Origin: Microbacterium testaceum StLB037
GTDB lineage: Bacteria; Actinomycetota; Actinomycetes; Actinomycetales; Microbacteriaceae
Assembly: GCF_000202635.1 (NCBI RefSeq)
Contig: NC_015125.1
Location: forward strand, 2,790,001 to 2,854,000
Direction: 5' to 3'
Length of the DNA: 64,000 bases
Shown here: positions 24,940 to 32,726 of the stretch, one piece after another
Numbering within the stretch: position 1 is the first letter of the stretch
Layout: each line of letters starts with the position of its first letter
Made by a program: the position numbers and the translations under genes
Notes under the pieces: generated by a model
Seen by the model: only the letters and a program-made list of their open reading frames with translations
Database searches by the model: none
Told to the model about the DNA's origin: nothing

Positions 24940-25838
24940 CCACCACGACCCTGCCCGAAGTCGTGGGCACCCGCGCCCGGCGCACCCCGAAGCGCACGAA
25001 GGCCTCGCTGTCGTCGCCGCGCACCCGAGCCCTGCGCGTCCTGAGCAACACGCTGCTCATCGTCATCGGCATCCTGTTCGTGGTTCCGCTCGTGTGGCTC
25101 GTCACCGCCTCGCTCGATGCGCAGCCGACGCTCGCGATCAAGATGCCCGAGGTCGTCACCCTCGACAACTTCGCCGCCGTGATGAAGCCCGACCTGCTCT
25201 TCCTGCCGCTGTGGAACAGCGTGCTTCTCGCGGGCGGCACGGCCGTCGCCACGGTGGTGCTCGCCTCGCTCGCGGCCTACCCGCTGTCGCGGTACAAGAT
25301 GCGCGTGGGCAAGCCGTTCCTCTACGCCGTGCTGTTCGGCACCTGCCTGCCGATCACCGCGATCATGGTGCCGGTCTACAGCCTGTTCGTGCAGCTGAAC
25401 CTCATCGACTCGATCGGCGGCACGATCCTCTTCCTCACCGCGAGCGCCCTGCCGATCGCGATCTGGATGATGAAGAACTTCATGGACGGCGTGCCCGTCG
25501 AGCTCGAGCACGCCGCCTGGATGGACGGGGCGGGCTCGATGCGCACCCTCGTGCAGATCGTGCTCCCGCTCATGCGTCCCGGCATCGCGGTGGTGTTCAT
25601 CTTCACGTTCATCCAGGCGTGGGGGAACTTCTTCGTCCCCTTCGTGCTGCTGCTCAGCCCCGACTACCAGCCGGCGGCGGTCAGCATCTTCAACTTCTTC
25701 GGGTCGTTCGGAGCCGTGGCCTACGGCCAGCTCGCGGCCTATTCGATCGTCTACTCCCTCCCGGTCCTCGGTCTGTACGTCCTCGTGCAGCGCGGTCTCG
25801 GCGGCCCGTCGGCTCTCGCCGGCGCGGTCAAGGGCTGA
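24936..25838 (+). CDS. Sugar ABC transporter permease (MalG-type)
   Basis: 300 residues with six membrane helices after a basic N-terminus rich in Thr and Arg. The EAA-type loop reads LEHAAWMDGAGSMRTLVQIVLP. The MalG-like C-terminus lies near the membrane (YVLVQRGLGGPSALAGAVKG). The ATG overlaps the stop of the MalF-type gene. It forms a heterodimer with that permease; the alpha-mannosidase gene follows after 40 bp with its own AAGGA ribosome site. Confidence 0.92.
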   Translation: MTTTTLPEVVGTRARRTPKRTKASLSSPRTRALRVLSNTLLIVIGILFVVPLVWLVTASLDAQPTLAIKMPEVVTLDNFAAVMKPDLLFLPLWNSVLLAGGTAVATVVLASLAAYPLSRYKMRVGKPFLYAVLFGTCLPITAIMVPVYSLFVQLNLIDSIGGTILFLTASALPIAIWMMKNFMDGVPVELEHAAWMDGAGSMRTLVQIVLPLMRPGIAVVFIFTFIQAWGNFFVPFVLLLSPDYQPAAVSIFNFFGSFGAVAYGQLAAYSIVYSLPVLGLYVLVQRGLGGPSALAGAVKG

Positions 25839-25878
25839 CCCGTCCCCCCAGACGCCCCCAGACAAGGAATACACCGAC

Positions 25879-28800
25879 ATGCACGACCGCACCGCGCTCA
25901 TCGAGATGCGCATCGAACGCTTCATCCGCGAGCGTCTCGCCCCCGCCGTCTACCGCGCCCGCCAGCCCCTCGACATCTCGGCGTGGGAGGCCCCGGGCGA
26001 GCCCGTGACCTTCGCCGAAGCACAGGATGCCGAGTACCGCCCCTTCGCGATCGGAACGCCGTGGGGCCGGGCGTGGGGCACGACCTGGTTCGCCGTGTCG
26101 GGGGAGATCCCCGCCGCGTGGCGCGACGCCGACGGTTCCCTGCCGGAGGGCACCGTCGCCGAGCTCGTGATCGACCTCGGCTTCACGGCCGGACAGAGCG
26201 GCTTCCAGTGCGAGGCGCTCGTCTGGAACCGCGAGGGCGCCCCCATCAAGGGCGTCTCGCCGTTCAACAACGCCAGCCCGGCAGCGGTCGGCGCCGACGG
26301 TCGCGTCGACGTGCTCGTCGAGGCCGCCTCGAACCCCGACGTGGGCAGTCTCTTCACCTTCGAGCCCACGCACCTCGGCGACCTCGCCACCGCGGGCGAC
26401 GCTCCTCTCTATACGCTCCGCGACATGTCGATCGGCCTCCGCGACCTCGCGGTGTGGGAGCTCCTGCAGGACTTCCGTCTGCTGCACGGCCTGATCGCCG
26501 AGCTCGACGCGACCTCCGCGCGCCGAGCGACCCTCGTCGAGGCGATGGATGCCGCGATCGACGCGGTCGATCCCGAGGACGTCGCGGGCACGGCCCAGGC
26601 CGGCCGCGACGTGCTCGCTCCGCTGATGGCGGCGCCCGCGGCATCCAGCGCCCACGTCCTGCACGCCGTCGGTCACGCGCACATCGACTCGGCGTGGCTG
26701 TGGCCGGTGCGCGAGACGGCGCGCAAGGTCTCGCGCACGTTCAGCAACGTCCTCTCGCTCATGGACGAAGACCCGCAGTTCGTCTTCGCCAGCTCGTCGG
26801 CGCAGCAGTTCGCGTGGATGAAGGAGCACTACCCCGCGCTCTGGGAGCGACTGAAGGCGCGAGTCGCCGAGGGCCGCTTCGTCCCCGTGGGCGGCATGTG
26901 GGTCGAATCCGACACCAACATGGTCGGCGGCGAGGCGATGGCCCGCCAGTTCGTCGAGGGCAAGACGTTCTTCCTCGAGGAGTTCGGCATCGACACCGAA
27001 GAGGTGTGGCTGCCCGACTCGTTCGGCTACAGCGGCGCCCTTCCGCAGATCATGAAGGCCGCGGGAGCCCGGTGGTTCCTCACGCAGAAGATCTCGTGGA
27101 ACGAGACCAACCGCATCCCGCACCACACCTTCCGCTGGGAGGGCATCGACGGCTCGCGCATCTTCACGCACTTCCCGCCGGTCGACAAGTACAACTCCGA
27201 GGTCACCGCGGCCGACCTCGCCCACGCCGAGCGCAACTTCGCTGACAAGGGCCGCGCGCGCACCTCGCTGCTGCCGTACGGCTTCGGCGACGGCGGTGGC
27301 GGACCCACCCGCGAGATGACCGCGACGATCGCCCGCGCTCACTCCCTCGAGGGTGCACCGGTCGTGAAGCACTCGACCCCGCGCGAGTTCTTCGAGACCG
27401 CCGAGGCCGAGTACGCCGACCCGGCCGTCTGGGCGGGGGAGCTGTACCTCGAGTTCCACCGCGGCACGTACACCAGCCAGCTGCGCACCAAGCAGGGCAA
27501 CCGCCGCAGCGAGCACCTGCTGCGCGAGGCCGAGCTGTGGGCGGCCACCGCGACGGTCCGCACGGGCGCCGCCTACCCGGCCGAGACGTTCCAGCGCCTC
27601 TGGCGTCTGGTGCTGCTGCAGCAGTTCCACGACATCCTGCCCGGCACCTCCATCGCCTGGGTGCACCGGGATGCCGAGCGCAACTACGCCGCGATCGCGG
27701 CGGAGCTCGAGCAGGTCATCGCCGACAGCCTCCGGGCGCTCGTGGGCACGGGCGACCGCGCGGTCGTGGCGAACGCGGCCCCGCACGGCCGTTCCGGTGC
27801 TCCCGCGCTCGCGATCGCTCCGCAGAGCGCGACGGGCGACGTCACGCCCCGGGCCGACGGCGACGGCTTCGTGCTCGACAACGGCATCGTCCGCGCCGTG
27901 ATCGACGGCCGTGGTCTGATCACCTCGCTCGTCGAGGTGGCATCCGGTCGCGAGGTCGTCCCCGCCGGCCAGGTGGCTGGGCAGTTCGAGATCTTCCGCG
28001 ACACCCCCACCCAGTGGGACGCGTGGGACATCGACGAGACCTACCGCCGTCACGCGACCGCTCTCGACACGGCCGACGCGGTCCGCCTCGACGGCGACGC
28101 CGTGGTCGTGGAGCGTCGCGTGGGCGATTCCTCCCTCGTCGCGCGCATCGCGCTGGCGGAGGGCTCGCGCACGGTCCGCCTCTCGCTCGACGTCGACTGG
28201 CACGAGCAGCAGAAGCTGCTCAAGCTCGGCGTTCCCGTGGACGTGCACACCGACCGGGCGGCATCCGAGATCCAGTTCGGTCACATCGTGCGCCCGACGC
28301 ACACGAACACGTCGTGGGACTCGGCGCGCTTCGAGACCGCCGCGCACCGCTGGGTGCGGGTCGCGGAGCCGGGCTTCGGCGTCGCGGTGACGAATGACTC
28401 GACCTACGGCCACGACATCACCCGCCACGCGCGCGCGGCCGGCGGCACGTACTCGCTCGTGCGCCTGTCGATCATCCGCTCGGCGATGTTCCCCGACCCG
28501 GGGCAGGACCAGGGCGCGCACCACCTCGAGGTGGGCATCGTCATCGGGGCCGAGGTCGTGGATGCCGTGGCCGAGGGCTACCGTACGAATCTGCCGGTGC
28601 GCGTGGTGGCGGATGCCGCCGAGGGATCGGTCGCGCCGCTGGTGGCGATCGACGAGCCCGGCGTCGTGGTCGAGGCGATCAAGCTCGCCCAGGACGGTTC
28701 GGGAGACGTCATCGTCCGCCTCTACGAAGCGCTCGGCCAGCGCGCGCACGCGCGTCTGGAGGCCGGGTTCGAGGTCACGGGCGCCGGGGAGACCGACCTG

Positions 28801-28905
28801 CTCGAGCGCGAGGTCGCCGCCGCCGCCGTGTCGAGCGTGTCGGGTGGCGTGGTCGAGCTCGACCTGCGTCCGTTCCAGCTGGTGACGCTACGTCTGAAGC
28901 GCTGA
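25879..28905 (+). CDS. GH38 alpha-mannosidase
   Basis: The 1008-residue length is normal for the family. After an N-terminal beta domain, the catalytic domain begins with GHAHIDSAWLWP, where His268 and Asp270 bind zinc. The nucleophile should be Asp380 in WLPDSFGYSG. The C-terminal half is the beta-sandwich domains of GH38, with NGIVRAVIDGRG and DLRPFQLVTLRL at its ends. There is no signal peptide, so it cleaves mannosides in the cytoplasm after import by the ABC system encoded just before it. AAGGA lies upstream. The linkage it cuts cannot be read from sequence. Confidence 0.95.
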   Translation: MHDRTALIEMRIERFIRERLAPAVYRARQPLDISAWEAPGEPVTFAEAQDAEYRPFAIGTPWGRAWGTTWFAVSGEIPAAWRDADGSLPEGTVAELVIDLGFTAGQSGFQCEALVWNREGAPIKGVSPFNNASPAAVGADGRVDVLVEAASNPDVGSLFTFEPTHLGDLATAGDAPLYTLRDMSIGLRDLAVWELLQDFRLLHGLIAELDATSARRATLVEAMDAAIDAVDPEDVAGTAQAGRDVLAPLMAAPAASSAHVLHAVGHAHIDSAWLWPVRETARKVSRTFSNVLSLMDEDPQFVFASSSAQQFAWMKEHYPALWERLKARVAEGRFVPVGGMWVESDTNMVGGEAMARQFVEGKTFFLEEFGIDTEEVWLPDSFGYSGALPQIMKAAGARWFLTQKISWNETNRIPHHTFRWEGIDGSRIFTHFPPVDKYNSEVTAADLAHAERNFADKGRARTSLLPYGFGDGGGGPTREMTATIARAHSLEGAPVVKHSTPREFFETAEAEYADPAVWAGELYLEFHRGTYTSQLRTKQGNRRSEHLLREAELWAATATVRTGAAYPAETFQRLWRLVLLQQFHDILPGTSIAWVHRDAERNYAAIAAELEQVIADSLRALVGTGDRAVVANAAPHGRSGAPALAIAPQSATGDVTPRADGDGFVLDNGIVRAVIDGRGLITSLVEVASGREVVPAGQVAGQFEIFRDTPTQWDAWDIDETYRRHATALDTADAVRLDGDAVVVERRVGDSSLVARIALAEGSRTVRLSLDVDWHEQQKLLKLGVPVDVHTDRAASEIQFGHIVRPTHTNTSWDSARFETAAHRWVRVAEPGFGVAVTNDSTYGHDITRHARAAGGTYSLVRLSIIRSAMFPDPGQDQGAHHLEVGIVIGAEVVDAVAEGYRTNLPVRVVADAAEGSVAPLVAIDEPGVVVEAIKLAQDGSGDVIVRLYEALGQRAHARLEAGFEVTGAGETDLLEREVAAAAVSSVSGGVVELDLRPFQLVTLRLKR

Positions 28906-28934
28906 TTCGGGCGCGGTGCCGCGCGTGGACCTGC

Positions 28935-29000
28935 GCGCGTGACTTGCTGCGCGTGACCTGCTGCGCGTGACTTGCTGCGCGTGACCTGGCGCGCGTGACC
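28935..29000. repeat. 14-bp tandem repeat
   Basis: GCGCGTGAC starts at 28935, 28949, 28963, 28977 and 28991, an exact 14-bp period. The units alternate between CTTGCT and CCTGCT tails. The array lies 30 bp after the alpha-mannosidase stop and just before the long hairpin. It is non-coding and could vary in copy number between strains. Confidence 0.8.
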
Positions 29001-29003
29001 GGG

Positions 29004-29068
29004 GGAGGGCGAGGGACGCAGGGAGGACGATCCCCGCGGATTCGTCCTCCCTCCGTCCCTCGCCCTCC
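29004..29068. terminator. 27-bp near-perfect hairpin between convergent genes
   Basis: 29004-29030 is the reverse complement of 29042-29068 with a single mismatch, around an 11-nt loop. The left arm is all purine-rich (GGAGGGCGAGGGACG...). It lies between the alpha-mannosidase and the convergent hydrolase gene. There is no T-run, so it is either an actinobacterial hairpin terminator working in both directions or a repeat element. Confidence 0.7.
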
Positions 29069-29095
29069 GGTCGCCCGGCTCGTCAGCCGGCGAAG

Positions 29096-29926
29096 TCAAG
29101 CGCGCCCGAGGTCGGCGAGCAGCAGATCACGGACCTCGTGAGGGGCCACGGGCCCCGAGGGCAGCGGGTCGTCGCCGCCGAACCGACCGAGCGCGAGGAA
29201 CGAGCGGCGCTCGACGGCGGAGCCGCCGCCGTGGCCGCCCGCGTCGACGTGCCCGTGGTCGGTGGTGACGGCGACGAGCCAGTCCTCGCCGTGCGTCTGG
29301 GCGCGCTCGTCGACGACGTCGAGGATGCCGCCGAGCAACGCGTCCACGCGAACGATCGCGGCCGTGTACTCCGGCGCGATCCCGCCGTACCGGTGTCCGG
29401 CCTCGTCGACCTCGCCGAGGTAGACGAAGGAGACGTCGGGACCGGCTTCGCGCAGGTGCTCGCGCGCGGCGGCCGCGATCTCGGCATCCATCGGCTCATA
29501 GCCGCGGGTCTCGCCGTCGCGCGCGACCACGACGTGGGCGCCGACGACGTGGGCGCCGGCGTGGTCGGGACGCGGGGTGAGGATCGGGCCGGGGCCGTCG
29601 GGGTCGACGAGAGGCGGCCAGTCGACGGCCGCGAAGGTCGTGCAGCCCGGTCGCGTGTCGGCGGCGCGTGACAGGAGGTCCTGGTGCGCGCGCAGACGGT
29701 GTCCCTCGAAGAGGTTGTCGACCACGCCGTGTTCGGCGAGCCGCGTGCCGGTGAGGATCGACGACCAGCCTGGGCCCGAGATGGTCGGAACCTCCATGGT
29801 CATCGGCAGCAACGCGCCGGCGGAGGCGAAGGCAGCCAGACGCGGGGCCATGGCGGGAGCGCGGAGGGCGTCGTCGATGCGGAGGCCGTCGATGCCGACG
29901 AGGAGCAGCTTGCGCGGCACGCTCAT
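29096..29926 (-). CDS. Alkaline-phosphatase-superfamily hydrolase in a phosphonate locus
   Basis: 276 residues of the nucleotide pyrophosphatase/phosphodiesterase branch. Metal ligands are Asp13 (GIDGL), Asp and His in LGEVDEAGHRYG, and TTDHGH. The nucleophile position in PTISGPGW is Ser50, where NPP and phosphonoacetate hydrolase (PhnA) have Thr. There is no signal peptide, so it acts in the cytoplasm. Its ATG overlaps the stop of the phosphonatase-like HAD gene (ATGA), making it third in the GntR-HAD-hydrolase operon. It could hydrolyse phosphonoacetate or a phosphate ester derived from the imported compound; which one is not known. Confidence 0.82.
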   Translation of the reverse strand: MSVPRKLLLVGIDGLRIDDALRAPAMAPRLAAFASAGALLPMTMEVPTISGPGWSSILTGTRLAEHGVVDNLFEGHRLRAHQDLLSRAADTRPGCTTFAAVDWPPLVDPDGPGPILTPRPDHAGAHVVGAHVVVARDGETRGYEPMDAEIAAAAREHLREAGPDVSFVYLGEVDEAGHRYGGIAPEYTAAIVRVDALLGGILDVVDERAQTHGEDWLVAVTTDHGHVDAGGHGGGSAVERRSFLALGRFGGDDPLPSGPVAPHEVRDLLLADLGRA

Positions 29927-30615
29927 CGCGACGGCAGCTCGCCCGCGGCGGACAGCAGCGCGGGGATGTCGGCGACGCTGTCGAGCAGGTGCGTGTGGCG
30001 CGCGCGGCCGAGGTCGGCGGGCGTGCCGGCTCCCGTGTGCACGCCCACCACGAAGCGTGCCCCGGCGGCGATGCCCGCGGCCAGGTCGTTGGGGGTGTCG
30101 CCGGCGACCAGCACCTCGTCGACCGACCGGATGCCGGTGAGCTCCATGGTGCGGAAGACGAGATACGGCGCGGGGCGCGAGGCGGAGACGAGCTCCGAGG
30201 TCGCCAGGGCGTCGATGTCGACGCCGACCTCCCACCCGACCTTGGCGAGCAGCCCCTCGGCCACCGAGAGGGTGTAGCCGGTCTGCAGCGCGACCTTCAC
30301 CCCGGCCGCGCGCAGCGAGGCGATCGCCTCGCGCACCCCGGGGAACACGGTCGGGGTGGCGGCCGCGTAGGCCTCGTCGAGCTGGGCGGCGAACACGGCG
30401 TAGACCGCGTCCGTGCGGGCGGGATCGCCCCCGAGCGCGGTCAGCAGACCCCGGATCGCTTCGGTCTTGTCGGTTCCGGTCCAGGGGGCCAGCACGTCTT
30501 CGGGAACGCGGGAGCCGAGTTCGTCGGCCACGCACCGCGCGAGCAGCTCGTACACGAGACCCCCCTCGTCGATCGTGGTTCCAGCCATGTCGAGGGACAG
30601 CAGCGAGACGGTCAT
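29923..30615 (-). CDS. Phosphonatase-like HAD hydrolase
   Basis: 230 residues. The nucleophile is Asp9 in LDMAGTTID; the residue two later is Ala, the hallmark of phosphonoacetaldehyde hydrolases, where other HAD enzymes have Asp. Lys50 (TGTDKTEAIRGLL) lies where the Schiff-base lysine of PhnX lies and may serve the same role. The rest of the fold is clear: VALQTGY and LVAGDTPNDLAAG. It matches the PhnX-like group (TIGR03351) found beside a HpnW-type FAD oxidoreductase. The likely reaction is cleavage of phosphonoacetaldehyde to acetaldehyde and phosphate. It overlaps both neighbours by 4 bp. Confidence 0.87.
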   Translation of the reverse strand: MTVSLLSLDMAGTTIDEGGLVYELLARCVADELGSRVPEDVLAPWTGTDKTEAIRGLLTALGGDPARTDAVYAVFAAQLDEAYAAATPTVFPGVREAIASLRAAGVKVALQTGYTLSVAEGLLAKVGWEVGVDIDALATSELVSASRPAPYLVFRTMELTGIRSVDEVLVAGDTPNDLAAGIAAGARFVVGVHTGAGTPADLGRARHTHLLDSVADIPALLSAAGELPSR

Positions 30616-31370
30616 CGGGCACCTTCCGGAGTCATACGGCGTGAGGCGTGCGGCCCGGAGGGGCCGCGCGTTCGGGAGTTGTGGAGGATGAGGGCCGCGC
30701 GGTCGGGGCGGTAGCGGTCGTCGGACACCTCGAGGACCTCGCCCTCGTCGGAGCGCGTGACGCGTCGAACCCGGAGCAGCGGCGATCCGGCGTCGACGCC
30801 GAGCTCGTCGGCATCCCGATCGTCCGCGGCGATCGCGTCGATCGTGTGCTCTCCCTGGTCGAGGGCGACCCCGCGCGCGAGGAGGCCGGCGAAGATCGAT
30901 CCGCCGTCGGGGTCGAGGTCGAACAACAGCCGCCCCACCGGTTCGACGAACGCGGTGCGCTCGATCATCACCGGCTCGTCGTCGATCGAGCGCACCCGGA
31001 CCAGCTCGACGGCCCTCTCGTGCGCGTCGAGCCCGAGGGCGGCCGCCACGGCCTCCGAGGGGCGCCGCACCGCGATCTCGAGCGTGCGCTGGCCGGGCGT
31101 GCGCCCGAGCGAGGTGACCCAGGCCGAGAACGAGAAGAAGTCGTCGATCGCCTGGGCCAGGGGCGCGCGCGCGACCGTGGGGACCCGCCCCTGCCCGGTC
31201 GCGATCAGGCCCTCCGCGGAGAGGGCGGAGAGGGCCTGGCGCACGGGTCCGCGCGACGCCCCGAACTCGACGCAGAGTTCGGCGGTGGAGGGCAGCGGGG
31301 TACCGACGGCGAGCGTCCCGCTGCGGATCCGATCGCGCAGGGACGAGCGGATGGTCTCGTGCAGGAGCAT
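30612..31370 (-). CDS. GntR-family (UTRA-type) regulator of the phosphonate locus
   Basis: 252 residues. The winged helix (1-65) includes LPSTAELCVEFGASRGPVRQALSAL and GLIATGQGRVPTVA. A UTRA ligand domain follows (ELVRVRSIDDEPVMIERTAF, LLRVRRVTRSDEGEVLEVSD). This is the HutC/PhnR class, which binds a small effector such as the imported substrate. It is first in a minus-strand operon with the HAD and hydrolase genes and faces the FAD oxidoreductase operon. A dyad 8 bp upstream of its start is the likely autoregulatory site. Confidence 0.88.
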   Translation of the reverse strand: MLLHETIRSSLRDRIRSGTLAVGTPLPSTAELCVEFGASRGPVRQALSALSAEGLIATGQGRVPTVARAPLAQAIDDFFSFSAWVTSLGRTPGQRTLEIAVRRPSEAVAAALGLDAHERAVELVRVRSIDDEPVMIERTAFVEPVGRLLFDLDPDGGSIFAGLLARGVALDQGEHTIDAIAADDRDADELGVDAGSPLLRVRRVTRSDEGEVLEVSDDRYRPDRAALILHNSRTRGPSGPHASRRMTPEGAR

Positions 31371-31378
31371 GCGCCCAG

Positions 31379-31392
31379 CTTGTCAACACAAG
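31379..31392. promoter_or_regulatory. Putative operator of the phosphonate-locus GntR regulator
   Basis: CTTGT-CAAC-ACAAG is a perfect 5-bp inverted repeat with a 4-nt spacer, 8 bp upstream of the regulator's ATG. A further ACAAG half-site is at 31489-31493, at the other end of the divergent region. Binding by the GntR protein is inferred from position. Confidence 0.5.
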
Positions 31393-31420
31393 TCGCGTGA
31401 GCGCCTTCCGCATAGGAAAA

Positions 31421-31459
31421 GTTCGGATGCCGTTCACCCGGCCCAGACCCCTCTTATAC
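31421..31459 (+). promoter_or_regulatory. PHO-box-like direct repeat and -10 box of the phosphonate operon
   Basis: Two 11-nt units start with GTTC: GTTCGGATGCC (31421) and GTTCACCCGGC (31432). This is the form of actinobacterial PhoP boxes, 11-nt direct repeats with GTTCACC as core. The -10 box TTATAC (31454-31459) follows 11 bp later, so the repeat covers the -35 position as in an activated promoter. An inverted copy, GGTGAAC, lies at 31474-31480. Confidence 0.6.
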
Positions 31460-31542
31460 GGCTCGCATCCCGGGGTGAACATCGCATGACAAGTGTGGCG
31501 ATCGGCCTCTTTCGCGAGGTCCGGAGGGCGAGACTCGTCGGC

Positions 31543-32673
31543 GTGAACACCCCGTCCTCCTCGCCACGCGTCGACCTCGTCGTCGTCGGCGCCGGCATCG
31601 TCGGCCTCGCCCACGCGTGGCACGCGGTGCGCGCCGGACTCTCGGTCGTCGTGCTCGATCGCGACGACCGTCCCGTCGGCGCCAGCGTCCGCAACTTCGG
31701 CCACATCTGCACGACCGCGCAGGCGGGCATCGCCCTGACGTACGCCGAGGCCGCGCGCGCGGCGTGGCTGGAGCTCGCTGAAGACGCCGGGATCGGCGTC
31801 CGCGAGACGGGCACCGTCGTGATCGCGCGAACGGATGCCGAGATGGCGGTGCTGGACGAGTTCGCCGCCCTACGGGCGGGCGACCTCGATCTGCTCACGG
31901 CCGCGGGCGTGGGCGAGCGCACGGGCTGGGCGACGCCCGGGGCGGTCGGGGGAGCGTTCCTCCCCGGCGACCTGCGAGTCGATGCACCCACGGCGATCCC
32001 CGCGCTCGTCGCGCACCTCATCGACCTCGGAGTCGACGTGCGGTTCGGAGAGAACGTGCTCGAGATCGCCGACGACGGCGTGCGCACCGCCGCCGGGTGG
32101 TTTCCCACCGCTGCGGTCGCGGTGTGCATCGGTCACGACGTGGACCGCTTCTTCCCGGCCATCGCCCTCGAGGCGGAGGTCCGTCGCTGTCGACTGCGGA
32201 TGATCGAGATCGACCCGCCCCGGGGCGTGCGCATCGACCCCGCGATCTTCACCGGCACCTCGCTCCTGCGCTACGCCGGGTTCGCCGAGACCGCGGCGGC
32301 GGACGATGTCCGCGCGGAGGTGGCGGCAGCCGACCCCGATCTCCTGACCCACGTCGTGAACCTCATGGCCACGCAGCGCCCCGACGGTCGCGTGGTCATC
32401 GGGGACACCCATCACTACGAGCGCACGCTCGACCCCTTCGACGACGAGACGCTCGACGAGCTGCTGCTCGACCGGTTCCGACGGCTCTTCGGCGTCGACC
32501 AGCTGCGCGTGCGGCGACGGTGGCGCGGGGTCTACGCCGCGAGCGCGCGCTCGCCGTATCTGCTGGCCTCTCCCCGGCCCGGTCTCGGCGTGGCCTCCGT
32601 GACCAGCGGGATCGGCATGACCACCGCGCTCGGCTTCGCCCTCGACGCGCTCGAGCGCCACGGCATCCTGTGA
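31543..32673 (+). CDS. FAD-dependent oxidoreductase, HpnW/glycine-oxidase-like
   Basis: About 376 residues of the D-amino-acid/glycine oxidase fold. The FAD loop is VVGAGIVGLAHAWHA, followed by the acidic end VVVLDRD and the substrate-side NFGHICTTAQ. Near the C-terminus are RRRWRGVYA and TSGIGMTTALGFALDA, the second FAD contact. It resembles the TIGR03364 (HpnW) enzymes that accompany phosphonatase-like HADs. These are thought to oxidise an aminoalkylphosphonate or its N-methyl form to phosphonoacetaldehyde. I use GTG 31543; an in-frame ATG at 31486 would add 19 residues. It leads the importer operon, under a PHO-box-like site. Confidence 0.87.
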   Translation: MNTPSSSPRVDLVVVGAGIVGLAHAWHAVRAGLSVVVLDRDDRPVGASVRNFGHICTTAQAGIALTYAEAARAAWLELAEDAGIGVRETGTVVIARTDAEMAVLDEFAALRAGDLDLLTAAGVGERTGWATPGAVGGAFLPGDLRVDAPTAIPALVAHLIDLGVDVRFGENVLEIADDGVRTAAGWFPTAAVAVCIGHDVDRFFPAIALEAEVRRCRLRMIEIDPPRGVRIDPAIFTGTSLLRYAGFAETAAADDVRAEVAAADPDLLTHVVNLMATQRPDGRVVIGDTHHYERTLDPFDDETLDELLLDRFRRLFGVDQLRVRRRWRGVYAASARSPYLLASPRPGLGVASVTSGIGMTTALGFALDALERHGIL

Positions 32674-32726
32674 CTTCTCCTCTCCGCCCTCCCTCTCCCT
32701 CGAGTACCCGCCCGAAAGGACTCCCC

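Noticed and set aside
25828..28749. A 973-codon open frame on the minus strand opposite the alpha-mannosidase
   Set aside because: It is the mirror frame of a GC-rich gene. Its translation is Arg/Gly/Asp/Val-rich without motifs, while the plus strand has zinc ligands, nucleophile and family order of GH38.
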